DNA of 64,000 nt from Nostoc paludosum FACHB-159 (GTDB taxonomy: Bacteria; Cyanobacteriota; Cyanobacteriia; Cyanobacteriales; Nostocaceae): contig NZ_JACJTU010000026.1 in the NCBI RefSeq assembly GCF_014698835.1, positions 1 to 64,000 on the forward strand, read 5' to 3'. The position numbers and the translations under genes are program-made. This document shows, one piece after another, positions 44,419 through 54,537 of this stretch (its first letter is position 1; each line of letters opens with the position of its first letter). The notes beneath the pieces were generated by a model. It saw nothing but the letters and a program-made list of their open reading frames with translations, was not told where the DNA came from and did not search any database.

Positions 44419-47400
44419 TTATTCAATCCCTTCAATCCGGTCTTCAACTTCTTGGTACAACTCACGTAGTAAGTCTAAATTACTCTCGCTAGTTTCCCAA
44501 TAACCGCGTCCATTCACTTCCAACAAAGTTGAAACAACTTTGCGGAAAGAATGAGGATTGAGATTCATCAACCGCTGACGCATTGCTTCATCTTTGATGA
44601 AGGTTTCGTTAGTATCCTCGTAAATCCAGTTATCCACAGCACCGGCTGTCGCACTCCAACCCATTGTATTTACCAATCGTTTGGAGAGTTCGCGTACACC
44701 TTCGTAGCCGTGAGACAACATCCCCTCGTACCATTTGGGATTTAATAATTTGGTACGCGCATCCAAGCGCACGGTTTCTGATAATGTCCGCACTTGTGCG
44801 TTGGCTGTGGTCGTGTCTGCAATATAAGATGCTGGTGTTTTACCATCACCGCGCAGACTTGCGACTAATTTGGTGGGGTCGGAGTCGAAGTAGTGGGAAA
44901 CGTCCGTCAAGCTGATTTCGGAAGAATCCAAATTTTGGAAAGTTGCATCAGCAGTTTTCAATGTACTTTCAAAAATCTTTCGTGATTCGTCCATAATCCC
45001 AGGATTATCGGAATTGAAAGCAAAAGATTTTCGATTAAGATACATTTCTTGCAACTCGGCTTCGCTATCCCAAGTGCTGTTTTCCACTGCCAAGTTAATA
45101 TTTGACGAGTAGGAACCAGAAGCGTTAGAGAAAACGCGAGTTGCTGCTTGACGCAAGTTAACCCCCATTTCTTCGGCTTGTTGCAAAGCGTGTTTGCGAA
45201 CAAAGTTCATTTCCAAGGGTTCATCTGCCTCGGCCGCCATCTTCACGCCTTGGTCTAGCAGGTTCATTTGGTTGATGAACAAGTCGCGGAATACACCAGA
45301 ACAGTTGATTACCACATCAATTCTGGGGCGTCCCAACTCTTCTAAAGATATCAATTCCAACTTGTTCACCCGTCCCAAGGCATCGGGAACCGGACGCACG
45401 CCTACCATCCACATAATTTGTGCTAGGGATTCACCATAAGTTTTGATGTTATCGGTTCCCCAAAGGACGCAGGCAATGGTTTCTGGCCATTTTCCACCGT
45501 TTTCGGACTTGTTACGCGCCAAAAGCCTATCTACGACGATTTTGGCTGATTGGACTGCTGCTGTTGTTGGGATGGATTGCGGATCTAGGGCGTGAATATT
45601 TTTACCCGTAGGCAAAACATCCGGGTTACGGATGGGATCGCCACCGGGGCCGGGTAGGACGTACTCGCCTTCTAAGCCTTGGAGTAATGCTCCCAGTTCG
45701 TTATCTGCACAAACTTGCTGGAGGCAGAATTCCAAATACTCAAACAGGGGTTTGAGCGTAGCTGTGTCAACTTTGGGATAGCCTGCTTTATGCAACGCTT
45801 CTACCCAAGGTTCTTTTTTGCCCATGTTGAAGAAATTCAACCGCGAAACTAGAGAAACTCGACCTTCAGCGTCGGTTTTCTCTTGAACAAGGGCACTAAC
45901 AGCTGCACGGGTGGCTAAGGTGATGTCTTGCAATAGCTGGACATCTTCTAAAATACCTTTGTCACTATTTCGGTAAATTTCGTCAATATTGCGCCCGACG
46001 CTGTTAGCAATAATTCGCGGCAAGCTGACAATTTCTTCTTCTGGACGATCTAAGCTGGCAATGTTAACAAGAGTGGCGATCGCTTCTTCTGCACTTGGCG
46101 GTTTACCAATTACGTGTAACCCACAAGGCAACAACCGAGACTCAATTTCCATCAACTTGCGGTAGACGATACCAACAATATTATCCCGTTCGTCGGCGCT
46201 CATCTCTTTGGCGTCGGTTTCTGGCAGGTTAATATCCTTATCCAAGTTGACGATGCGGCATTTATCCATGATGGAATTGACAATGGGAATACCGCGTCCA
46301 GTATCTTTTAAGGTTTGGTAAGAAGCAATTAATTCGCTGAGTTCCTTCAAACCTTTATACAATCCAGCATTTTCTGCCGGCGGTGTCAAGTAAGAAATTG
46401 TTTCGGCATAACCCCGACGCTTGGCAATTGTCGCTTCGCTAGGATTATTGGCTGCGTAATAATACAGGTTGGGTATAGAACCAATTAAGTTATCTGGATA
46501 ACATTCTCCAGACATACCCATTTGCTTACCCGGCATGAATTCTAGAGAACCGTGAGTACCAAAGTGCAGCACGGCGTCAGCTTGCCAAACTTGCTCTAGG
46601 TAGGTGTAGTAAGCAGCAAAACCGTGGTGGGGACTAGCCGAACGCGAGAACAAAAGCCGCATCGGGTCGCCTTCGTAACCAAAGGTGGGTTGCACGCCGA
46701 TGAAGACGTTACCGAAGTGCTTACCATAAATCAGCAGGTTTTGTCCATCGCTGTTAAGATGTCCGGGAGGTGGCCCCCAATTTTCTTCTAGGCGTTGCGA
46801 ATAGGGAGTAAGTGCCTCATATTCTGGCACTGACATTTTGTAGGCGATGTTCAGTTCCGGGCTGGCGTACTGTGCTTGGGCGTCGTGGATGACTTCCTGC
46901 ATCAGTGCTTCGGCTGATTCTGGCAACTCTGGAAGGTCGTAGCCGTTATTTTTCAAAGCTCTCATCACTTCGTAGATGGAACCGAACACATCTAAGTAAG
47001 CGGCGGTTCCCACGTTGCCTTTATCTGGGGGGAAGCTGAAAACAGTGATGGCGACTTTTTTATCTAGCTTGGGTTTGCGGCGCAGGTTAGCCCATTTTAA
47101 TGCTCTTTGGGCTACGGCTTCCATGCGGTCTTGGAGAGCGATCGCCTTTCCTGTTGCCCCATCTCTACCCGATAAGATAATCGGTTCAATTGCTCCATCC
47201 AATTCGGGAATCGCAATTTGCAAAGCTACTTGTATGGGATGCAAGCCTAAATCGCTATCCATCCACTCTTCTGTGGTTTGGAACACTAAAGGCAATGCCA
47301 CCATGTAAGGGCGGTTTAAGCGTTTGAGCGATTCAATCGCCTTGGGATGGTCTTGTCTAGCCGGCCCACCGACCAAGGCAAAACCAGTCAGCGATATCAC

Positions 47401-48405
47401 TGCATCTACTAACTGTGCATTGGTATTCGGTTCGTAGAAGTAGGCATCCACAGGCTTAGAGAAATCCAAACCACCAGCAAACACAGGTAATACCCGTGCC
47501 CCTAGCGCTTCCAACTCCTGCACCATTGCTACATAATGGGCATCATCACCTGTAACTAGGTGAGTGCGCTGTAATACTAACCCAATACAGGGAGCTAGGG
47601 GATCTTTGAGATCTTTAGAGATATCCTTACGTGCTGTGTACCAATTTAGGTACTCTCTGACATCCTCAAACATACTCGGAGCCAAAGGATGCCAAATCCC
47701 CATATCGGGATAAACCACTGGCTCTTGATATGTGCGAGGTGCTAGATTTTGTTTCTCTAAACCTTTAAATACGTATTTATCAGCTAGCATCAGCAAGAAG
47801 TTTTCCAGGTTTTCTGGAGAACCACCTAACCAATACTGAAAGCTGAGCATGAAATTCCGTGCGTCTTGTGCCTTGTCCATTGGTAGGAACTTCAGCACTT
47901 GCGGTAGCGTTCGCAAAAGCTTGAGCATCCCATCTTGGAATCCAGCACCGGATTTTTCTTTGCGTTTCCGCATGAATTGGGCGATCGCACTTTTTGACTG
48001 ACCCAACTGTGCCAGGGAAAAGCTGCCCATTTTATTCAGGCGCATAACCTCTGGCATAGAGGGAAAGACAACGGCAACATCTAGGCGATCGCGATGTGGT
48101 TCTACTGCTGTTACTACTTTTTGTGCTAAGTCTTCGATAAAAATCAGGGAGGCGATAAATATATTGGCACTCTCCATATCCCTTTGGAACTCCTTATAGT
48201 TCTCTGGATCTCGGAGTTCCTCAATTAAGTAACCGCTGATTTCAATCGCCAGTTCTTGGTTGCTAGCGTTAATCGCCCGCACCGCTTGTGACAATGCACT
48301 CTGGTACTGGGACTCAAGCACGACATAGACCACCTTGATTAAATTACGTCCGCGTAAGTTATCAGGCGCAATGTGTCTAATGGTGGACTTGACGTGGGTG
48401 AACAT
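44419..48405 (-). CDS. chlH: Magnesium chelatase subunit H
   Basis: A 1328-aa protein, the usual ChlH length. Recognisable blocks include LNWYTARKDISKDLKDPLAPCIGLVLQRTH (near 250), DAVLHFGTHGSLEFMPGKQ (near 610) and a C-terminal domain rich in CobN-like motifs. ChlH binds protoporphyrin IX and, with ATPase subunits ChlI and ChlD, inserts Mg as the first committed step of chlorophyll synthesis. A GAGGAA ribosome site precedes the ATG. The gene stands alone. Heterocystous species often have a second chlH; which copy this is cannot be said. Confidence 0.97.
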   Translation of the reverse strand: MFTHVKSTIRHIAPDNLRGRNLIKVVYVVLESQYQSALSQAVRAINASNQELAIEISGYLIEELRDPENYKEFQRDMESANIFIASLIFIEDLAQKVVTAVEPHRDRLDVAVVFPSMPEVMRLNKMGSFSLAQLGQSKSAIAQFMRKRKEKSGAGFQDGMLKLLRTLPQVLKFLPMDKAQDARNFMLSFQYWLGGSPENLENFLLMLADKYVFKGLEKQNLAPRTYQEPVVYPDMGIWHPLAPSMFEDVREYLNWYTARKDISKDLKDPLAPCIGLVLQRTHLVTGDDAHYVAMVQELEALGARVLPVFAGGLDFSKPVDAYFYEPNTNAQLVDAVISLTGFALVGGPARQDHPKAIESLKRLNRPYMVALPLVFQTTEEWMDSDLGLHPIQVALQIAIPELDGAIEPIILSGRDGATGKAIALQDRMEAVAQRALKWANLRRKPKLDKKVAITVFSFPPDKGNVGTAAYLDVFGSIYEVMRALKNNGYDLPELPESAEALMQEVIHDAQAQYASPELNIAYKMSVPEYEALTPYSQRLEENWGPPPGHLNSDGQNLLIYGKHFGNVFIGVQPTFGYEGDPMRLLFSRSASPHHGFAAYYTYLEQVWQADAVLHFGTHGSLEFMPGKQMGMSGECYPDNLIGSIPNLYYYAANNPSEATIAKRRGYAETISYLTPPAENAGLYKGLKELSELIASYQTLKDTGRGIPIVNSIMDKCRIVNLDKDINLPETDAKEMSADERDNIVGIVYRKLMEIESRLLPCGLHVIGKPPSAEEAIATLVNIASLDRPEEEIVSLPRIIANSVGRNIDEIYRNSDKGILEDVQLLQDITLATRAAVSALVQEKTDAEGRVSLVSRLNFFNMGKKEPWVEALHKAGYPKVDTATLKPLFEYLEFCLQQVCADNELGALLQGLEGEYVLPGPGGDPIRNPDVLPTGKNIHALDPQSIPTTAAVQSAKIVVDRLLARNKSENGGKWPETIACVLWGTDNIKTYGESLAQIMWMVGVRPVPDALGRVNKLELISLEELGRPRIDVVINCSGVFRDLFINQMNLLDQGVKMAAEADEPLEMNFVRKHALQQAEEMGVNLRQAATRVFSNASGSYSSNINLAVENSTWDSEAELQEMYLNRKSFAFNSDNPGIMDESRKIFESTLKTADATFQNLDSSEISLTDVSHYFDSDPTKLVASLRGDGKTPASYIADTTTANAQVRTLSETVRLDARTKLLNPKWYEGMLSHGYEGVRELSKRLVNTMGWSATAGAVDNWIYEDTNETFIKDEAMRQRLMNLNPHSFRKVVSTLLEVNGRGYWETSESNLDLLRELYQEVEDRIEGIE

Positions 48406-48942
48406 GCTTCCTCGGCTCCTTTGATGCGTGTTCTCTACTAGAAGTTCATAAGCAGCTGATACTGCCGCAGTTAACTTCGTTATTATTGGGCAATATGAGT
48501 TTTTTATCAGAAAATGCTTGCCCAGTGGGCATTTTATCGCCTATCTGACACAATTCGATATAAAAAAAGAAATATTTATTAACCTATATTGACAACTTAT
48601 TAAAGTAATTACTCTTATTTATGTAAATTTTTATTTACATTGTTATTTAACTATTGAGCTATAAAGTCTAATATAGCTTAAGTTAGCAAGGTGGCGATCG
48701 CTTGTCCTCTCTTGCTTGTAGACATTAAGATATAGGAGTTGCCAGCTAGATTAGGAGATAATATTTCTGGCAAAACAATCAGTTTCATGACCACTGGCTT
48801 GTTCCTCTGCTTAAAGAGGAATGGCAGCGATCGCATCTGTGATATAATTTGCGGCTAATTAGTTATAATTCCCGAATTTATGCACAAACGCTAAAACCCT
48901 CCACCTGTGAACCTCTGCGGACTTAATGAACCTCTATTAAAC
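48406..48942. other. chlH upstream region
   Basis: A 537-base spacer containing the chlH promoter and leader on one side and the 3' end of the MBL gene on the other. It is AT-rich in the middle (48550-48660) and has HIP1-like sites near 48692 and 48826. No gene found. Confidence 0.5.
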
Positions 48943-49809
48943 TCAATTAACAAAGGGCAAATCATGTTTGTGCAACTGCGAGTTATCTTGCTCTTTTAAA
49001 ATTTTGAATTCAATGGCATCATGGCTGCAAAACAAGCGCACGTCAGTACTATGAGCCAGCGATAAGGCACGCAATTTTTGTTGATTATCAAGTCGAGCTT
49101 TGCGGTCTACTTCCATCATCCACTGATAGGCACGTAGTCGTGGCGTACAACGTCGTTGAGCAAAGCCGATTTCGTGGCGGTAAAAGTAAGCATCACCCGC
49201 ATGTAAAAGCCAGCCTTGAGATGTTTGGATGGCGATACCTGCATGACCTTGTGTGTGACCAGCCAGCGGTATGAGCAGAATTTCAGGCGGTAGTCCTTTA
49301 AGGTTGCGTACTGCTTTAAAATTGAACCAAGGTTCGCCCCCAGCCTCATAAAACTTCCAGCGTTTTACCTCGTCCCACTGAGACTGACGGTAGCGTCGGC
49401 TTTGAATAAAACCACGCCGCTGTTGCGCCGCTTCCATTTCGGTCTGCATAACATGAACAGTTGCTTCTGGAAAATCCTCCAAACCCCCTGCATGATCGAA
49501 ATCAAGGTGGGTCAGCACAATATGACGAACGTCACGTTTGGAATAGCCGAGTTGCTCGATTTGAGCAAGCGCCGTGTATTTTTGATCGAACTGGATGTTA
49601 TTGAAATAAATGAAAAACTGGCTCAGTCGTGATGATGGTGCTTGAATATCACGCTGACCAAAGCCAGTATCAATCAACACTAGGCCTTGTTCTGTCTCTA
49701 TGAGCAGACAATGGCAAACAAGATGGGCTGCTAGACCGCGGCTAAACCCATCAAAGAGTGCCCCACCAATTGGACACATACAGCCGCAATTGAGATGATG
49801 AATGTGCAT
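48943..49809 (-). CDS. MBL-fold metallo-hydrolase, lactonase-like
   Basis: About 288 aa from the chosen ATG (MHIHHLNCGCMCPIGG), the usual opening of this family; the frame could begin 6 residues earlier. The metallo-beta-lactamase signature reads THLDFDHAGG, with Asp where AHL lactonases have the second His (HLHFDHAG). Further metal ligands lie in GHTQGHAGI and HAGDAYFYRHE. Members hydrolyse lactones, esters or thioesters. Quorum-quenching is possible but not shown. Confidence 0.85.
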   Translation of the reverse strand: MHIHHLNCGCMCPIGGALFDGFSRGLAAHLVCHCLLIETEQGLVLIDTGFGQRDIQAPSSRLSQFFIYFNNIQFDQKYTALAQIEQLGYSKRDVRHIVLTHLDFDHAGGLEDFPEATVHVMQTEMEAAQQRRGFIQSRRYRQSQWDEVKRWKFYEAGGEPWFNFKAVRNLKGLPPEILLIPLAGHTQGHAGIAIQTSQGWLLHAGDAYFYRHEIGFAQRRCTPRLRAYQWMMEVDRKARLDNQQKLRALSLAHSTDVRLFCSHDAIEFKILKEQDNSQLHKHDLPFVN

Positions 49810-50533
49810 AGATAATTCTTTTAGCACTAGGGCGATGATAACAACTTCTTTTACTAGTGTTAGTCCCCCATTAGTTGAGAAATTATCCGATTTTAAATAT
49901 TAGTCTCTAGGTTGATGACTATTTACGCAAAAAATATTTTCACCCACTGACTGAACTTATAAAAGATAGATGACGACCTAGCCAAAAAGAACTTTATCTA
50001 GAGCTTTGCTGGACTCTTCTAAGTAAAAAAGTTTTTGGCGAACCGAATTTTCCTTGTAGTGCGGTGGCTGGCAAAAGATGATTGATGACACCTTCGATGC
50101 GTTGCTCAACAGATTTCGACATCAGTGTACTTTACTTCTTCATTAGCATTTTTATCTAAAAGGCAACTCTTAAGTGGGAACAGGCAACAGGGTGATGGTG
50201 TATGGTGCTTGCTCCTTAGTGTAGGCTTTATAGCGATTCCCAGTTAAGTGAGGTACGGAATTAATGTTTTTAAACGCAGAGGAGCGCAAAGTCAAGCGCA
50301 GAGGTACGCAGAGAATCCTAATTAGCTACGATCGATTTGTACCTCCTCATGATACTGCCAATAATCAGGTTTTTCTATTGAGATTGCAGTTTTCGCATAC
50401 TAGCTAATGAATTACCGCAATTGTTGAAGTATTAAATCTTAAAATTAAACTATATTTTTCTATTTAACTAAACTAAACTCAAAAATTAAAATTTTTATCT
50501 ATTAAAGTACCTTACACTATCCGATTCGTTAAC
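49810..50533. other. Intergenic stretch with a hydrolase remnant
   Basis: It contains the remnant at 49994-50122. The rest, including the upstream region of the sensor kinase, shows no gene. Confidence 0.5.
49994..50122 (-). pseudogene. N-terminal remnant of a beta-lactamase-family serine hydrolase
   Basis: A 42-codon frame reads MSKSVEQRIEGVINHLLPATALQGKFGS.. and then stops. This resembles the first 40 residues of class C beta-lactamase-like serine hydrolases (LLPxTALQGKFG followed normally by a long catalytic domain). The SxxK and YxN motifs are missing and no continuation was found downstream, so it is a decayed fragment. Confidence 0.45.
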
Positions 50534-52513
50534 ATGTTAAACATTGCTCAAACTATATTTAGACGTAAAATCTTCAGCACCATTGGTCTACCAATTATAT
50601 TGCTGTTGTCATTGTCAGGAATTTCTATTTGGCAAATCACTCGCCTGCTTTCGGTAATGAATTGGGTCGAACATACTGACCAAGTAATTGCTCAAGCTTA
50701 TCTTACTCAAAAACTATTAGTGGATTTAGAAACCGGAGTACGCGGTTATCAACTTACAGGAAATCGGGAATTTCTTCAGCACTATCAGCAATCTAATTCT
50801 CAAATTAATGCTGCTTTTGATAGACTAGCAAATTTAGTTTCAGATAATCCTACACAGACTCAACGTTTAAGACTACTTCGAGTCCAACAGATAAATTGGA
50901 ATCGTCAAATTTCCCAAGTGATCGCCCGTAAAGAACGTGGGGAAACTGAACCATTAGCAGGATTTCAGCTTCGCAAAGGCATCATGGACAGAATCCGAAA
51001 CGAAATCGCTAACTTTATCACCACTGAGGAGCAGCTACGTACTGAGCGTACTCAAGCGGTGCAAATAACAACAATCCAAATTATTTTCACTAGCGTTGCT
51101 TTAGCAATAGTAATTGGTATTTTTTTAGGTTACTTTATTTGGCGACAAGTTTTGCAAGTTTCTCAAAATTATCAAACTGCACTGACAATTGCCCAACAGC
51201 AAGCACAACAGGCTCAACGTGCTGCTCAACGACTTGCTGCTTTGCATAATATTGACAAAGCAATTTTAAGAGCCGAATCTATTGAATCTCTAATTAATAA
51301 TGCTCTTGTTAAAATGCGTGAGATTTTACCTTATCAACAAGCATTTGTAGCTGTGTTTGATTTTGAAAAATCTACAAGCAAAATTATCGCTGGCAGCATT
51401 ACTGACAAAGAATTAAAACCTCTTATTGGTACTCAATTGCCATTGACTGATTTTGCAGCTAAGGCAAGGGAGTTACAAAACATTCGCTATATACCAGATT
51501 TGGCAACAGCAGAATCCTGTCCGCCGATTTTAGTAAAGTTACGTTCTCAAGGAATATGTTGTAGCCTTTGTATTCCGATGTTTGTCGAAGAAAGACTATT
51601 TGGCGAAATGAATTTATCTACAACTGTTGTTGATGCTTTTGATGAAGAAGCCCACAGCATTGCTTCTGAAGTCACGGCTCAGTTAGCGATCGCTATTCAA
51701 CAATCTCTGCTACGCGAACAAATTCAAAGTTACGCCAATGAACTAGAAGAGCGTGTTGCTGAACGTACTGCACAATTGCAGGAAACAAATCAAGAGCTAG
51801 AAGCCTTCACTTACACAATATCCCACGATTTACGCGCACCATTACGTACTATGCAAGGCTTTGCTCAAGCATTGCAAGAAGACTACACAGACAAACTAGA
51901 CTCGGTTGGGCAAGAATACATTCAATATATTACAGAGGGTGCATTACAAATGGATACCCTCATTGCGGATCTTCTGGCATACAGCCGTCTCAGCCGTGCC
52001 CAAATTGAAATGCAAAAAGTTGATTTAACTGGTGTTGTCGAAGAAGCTTTAAAACAAATAAGTACAGAACTACAACAACAGCAAGCCCAAGTTACAGTAG
52101 CAAAACCATTGCCGTTAGTCATCGCTCACCGCTCTACACTAGTCCAGGTAGTAGTTAATTTACTCAGCAATGCCATGAAATTTGTGCAGCCTGGAATACA
52201 GCCAACAATCCAAATCTATGCAGAGGAACAGCAAAACTGGATACAATTATCTGTATTGGACAACGGCATCGGCATTGCGCCAGAACATCAAGAGCGCATT
52301 TTTCGCGTCTTTGAACGACTACATGGCGTTGAAACCTATCCAGGTACTGGTATTGGTTTAGCTATCGTGCGTAAAGGAGTAGAGCGAATGAACGGTCGAG
52401 CCGGGGTAGAATCGCAATTAGGTGCTGGTAGTCGCTTTTGGATTGCTTTACCAAAAGCTGTTCCTCATAGCAACGATAGTGATGACGCAAGTACTCCGCA
52501 TTCTGATAATTGA
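50534..52513 (+). CDS. CHASE3-GAF sensor histidine kinase
   Basis: A 659-aa membrane sensor. TM1 lies at about 15-33, a CHASE3-type extracytoplasmic helical domain at 38-175 (VDLETGVRGYQLTGNREFL), TM2 near 177-200, a coiled coil, and a GAF domain at about 240-390. The HisKA helix has phospho-acceptor His431 in ISHDLRAP. The ATPase domain shows NLLSNAMKF, DNGIGIAP, GTGIGLAIVRKG and GSRFWIALP. The GAF lacks an obvious bilin-binding context. The next gene starts inside its 3' end (32-base overlap), so the receiver-kinase downstream is co-translated. Confidence 0.92.
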   Translation: MLNIAQTIFRRKIFSTIGLPIILLLSLSGISIWQITRLLSVMNWVEHTDQVIAQAYLTQKLLVDLETGVRGYQLTGNREFLQHYQQSNSQINAAFDRLANLVSDNPTQTQRLRLLRVQQINWNRQISQVIARKERGETEPLAGFQLRKGIMDRIRNEIANFITTEEQLRTERTQAVQITTIQIIFTSVALAIVIGIFLGYFIWRQVLQVSQNYQTALTIAQQQAQQAQRAAQRLAALHNIDKAILRAESIESLINNALVKMREILPYQQAFVAVFDFEKSTSKIIAGSITDKELKPLIGTQLPLTDFAAKARELQNIRYIPDLATAESCPPILVKLRSQGICCSLCIPMFVEERLFGEMNLSTTVVDAFDEEAHSIASEVTAQLAIAIQQSLLREQIQSYANELEERVAERTAQLQETNQELEAFTYTISHDLRAPLRTMQGFAQALQEDYTDKLDSVGQEYIQYITEGALQMDTLIADLLAYSRLSRAQIEMQKVDLTGVVEEALKQISTELQQQQAQVTVAKPLPLVIAHRSTLVQVVVNLLSNAMKFVQPGIQPTIQIYAEEQQNWIQLSVLDNGIGIAPEHQERIFRVFERLHGVETYPGTGIGLAIVRKGVERMNGRAGVESQLGAGSRFWIALPKAVPHSNDSDDASTPHSDN

Positions 52514-53975
52514 TGACAATCCAGGCGATCGCGCTTTAGTCATGCGAGAATTGAGGCGAGAATTTCCGCAATTTCAACCTCAAGAAATTCGTGAAGCTGC
52601 TGGTTTTGCTCATGCAGTCGCAGCAGGTGAATTCGATTTAGTAATTACCGACTATCAACTAGGCTGGAGTACTGGACTAGAAGTTTTACACACCATTAAG
52701 CACCAGTATCCCAACTGTCCAGTAATTATGTTTACTAACACAGGTAATGAAGAAATTGCCGTAGAGGCAATGAAATCTGGACTAGATGATTATGTTCTCA
52801 AATTACCCAACCGCTACATTCGCATACCTACTGCTGTGCGAGTTGCACTAGAACGAAAGGAAATCAAACAAAAAGCTACCTTACTTGAAATTCGTCTCCA
52901 AGGTTTGCTCAACCAACTAAAGGTAGGTATATTTCGTACTTACCCAGATGGAAATTTTATTGAGTGTAACCCAGCATTTCTAGAATTATTAGGACTGGAT
53001 TCATTATCACAAGCCTCAGCAACAAATCTATTGAATATCCCTGAATACTATTCAATACTCCAACAACTGCCGCCACCTCAACACCAAGAGCAAGAGATTG
53101 AATTGCAACGAGCAGATGGAAGCCGGATCTGGGTAGCGTTAAGCATAGCTTTAAATACAGTTGAGGGACAACAAGTATTAGATGGGTTAATAGAAGATAT
53201 TACATTTCGCAAACAGGCTGAAATCGAAATTCAGCAACTAAACCTGACGTTGGAGGAGCGAGTCAGAGAGCGCACTGCTGAACTAGAAGTGGCTAATCAA
53301 GATTTAGAAGCATTTACTTATTCGATTTCCCACGATCTGCGAGAACCATTACGCGCTATCCAAGCGTTTGGTTCAATCCTCCTAGAGAACCAAAAAAGCC
53401 AATCCGATCTAGAAAACCAACAAAACTATTTGCAACGCATTATTGCAAGTACACAACAAGCGGACAAGCTTGTTCAAGATCTACTTGAATACAGTCGCCT
53501 TAGCAGTACTGAAGTGCCATTACGAGCTATTAATTTATCTTTATTGATGAGACAAATACTCAGACAGCTAGAATTAGAATTAACACAGCGGGGGGCGAGA
53601 GTGCAAATTGAAGAACCCTTAGCTGAAGTTATGGGAAACCCTACTATTTTGATTCAAGTAGTTAGCAATTTGCTAACCAATGCAATTAAATTTGTTGCAT
53701 CAGGAGTCCAACCTCAGTTACGGATATGGACACAGAAACGTAATGAATTCGTTCGCTTATGGGTGCAAGACAATGGCATTGGTGTTGAGGAAAGATATCA
53801 ACAACGCATTTTCAATGTTTTTGAGCGTCTACATAGCTATGAAGTTTATCCTGGTAGCGGTATCGGCTTAGCAATTGTCCGCAAAGGAGTCGAACGTATG
53901 GGCGGGCAAGTTGGTGTAGAATCACAACCTGGACAGGGAAGCCGATTTTGGTTAGATTTACCCATTGACTGTTGA
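52482..53975 (+). CDS. Receiver-PAS-histidine kinase
   Basis: A 497-aa protein from ATG 52482, chosen because it begins directly before the receiver domain (RILIIDDNPGD, phospho-acceptor Asp57 in VITDYQLG). A PAS domain spans about 145-255, a coiled coil (ERVRERTAELEV) follows, then HisKA with His284 (ISHDLREP) and an ATPase domain ending GSRFWLDLP. With a receiver at the start and a kinase at the end it can relay signals. The kinase half is closely similar to the upstream kinase, implying gene duplication. No membrane span. Confidence 0.9.
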   Translation: MTQVLRILIIDDNPGDRALVMRELRREFPQFQPQEIREAAGFAHAVAAGEFDLVITDYQLGWSTGLEVLHTIKHQYPNCPVIMFTNTGNEEIAVEAMKSGLDDYVLKLPNRYIRIPTAVRVALERKEIKQKATLLEIRLQGLLNQLKVGIFRTYPDGNFIECNPAFLELLGLDSLSQASATNLLNIPEYYSILQQLPPPQHQEQEIELQRADGSRIWVALSIALNTVEGQQVLDGLIEDITFRKQAEIEIQQLNLTLEERVRERTAELEVANQDLEAFTYSISHDLREPLRAIQAFGSILLENQKSQSDLENQQNYLQRIIASTQQADKLVQDLLEYSRLSSTEVPLRAINLSLLMRQILRQLELELTQRGARVQIEEPLAEVMGNPTILIQVVSNLLTNAIKFVASGVQPQLRIWTQKRNEFVRLWVQDNGIGVEERYQQRIFNVFERLHSYEVYPGSGIGLAIVRKGVERMGGQVGVESQPGQGSRFWLDLPIDC

Positions 53976-54018
53976 CTGTCGACGCTCAGAGTTATTATTC
54001 TCAGTGCCTCTATGCTCA

Positions 54019-54048
54019 CCCAGTCCCCAGTCCCCAGTCCCCAGTCCC
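54019..54048. repeat. CCCCAGT heptamer STRR
   Basis: Four CCCCAGT units lie in the 95-base gap between the receiver-kinase and the response regulator. A frame running through them from 53972 encodes only repeat-derived residues and is not the real start of the regulator. Confidence 0.75.
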
Positions 54049-54070
54049 TTGCTATAAAAACAAAAATTTC

Positions 54071-54514
54071 ATGAGTAAAGAGCAAGAAACTATTCTGCTT
54101 GTAGAAGATAATCACAAAGATGTGCTTCTGCTGCAACGAGCGCTCCGCAAGGCTAACATTTTAAATCCAGTTCAGGTTGTAAATGATGGCGATGCAGCAG
54201 TGATGTATCTGTCTGGACAGGAACCTTATGGCGATCGCACCCTTTATCCCTTGCCTGTACTGGTCTTGCTCGATCTCAAACTACCCCGCAGATCTGGAAT
54301 TGAGGTTTTGATGTGGTTACGCCAACAACCAAAACTCAAGCGCCTACCAGTCGTAGTTCTCAGTTCTTCTAAGGAGTATGCCGACATCAATAATGTCTAT
54401 GACATAGGTGTAAATGCTTACATAGTTAAGCCAGTTGCTTTTAATGAATTAGTGGAAATTGTGATGACCCTTAATCTCCACTGGATTATTTTTAACGAAA
54501 AACCACAAATTTAA
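54071..54514 (+). CDS. Single-domain response regulator (Rcp1-like)
   Basis: A 147-aa receiver domain. The acidic pocket is in LLVEDNHKD, phospho-acceptor Asp68 in LLDLKLPR, then VVLSSSKE and the Lys in AYIVKPV. The inserted LSGQEPYGDRTLYPLP loop and stand-alone layout match Rcp1-type regulators that partner with phytochrome-like kinases. There is no DNA-binding domain. It completes a three-gene signalling unit with the two kinases before it. Confidence 0.92.
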   Translation: MSKEQETILLVEDNHKDVLLLQRALRKANILNPVQVVNDGDAAVMYLSGQEPYGDRTLYPLPVLVLLDLKLPRRSGIEVLMWLRQQPKLKRLPVVVLSSSKEYADINNVYDIGVNAYIVKPVAFNELVEIVMTLNLHWIIFNEKPQI

Positions 54515-54537
54515 TCGCACTATTTACGAAGATACAA

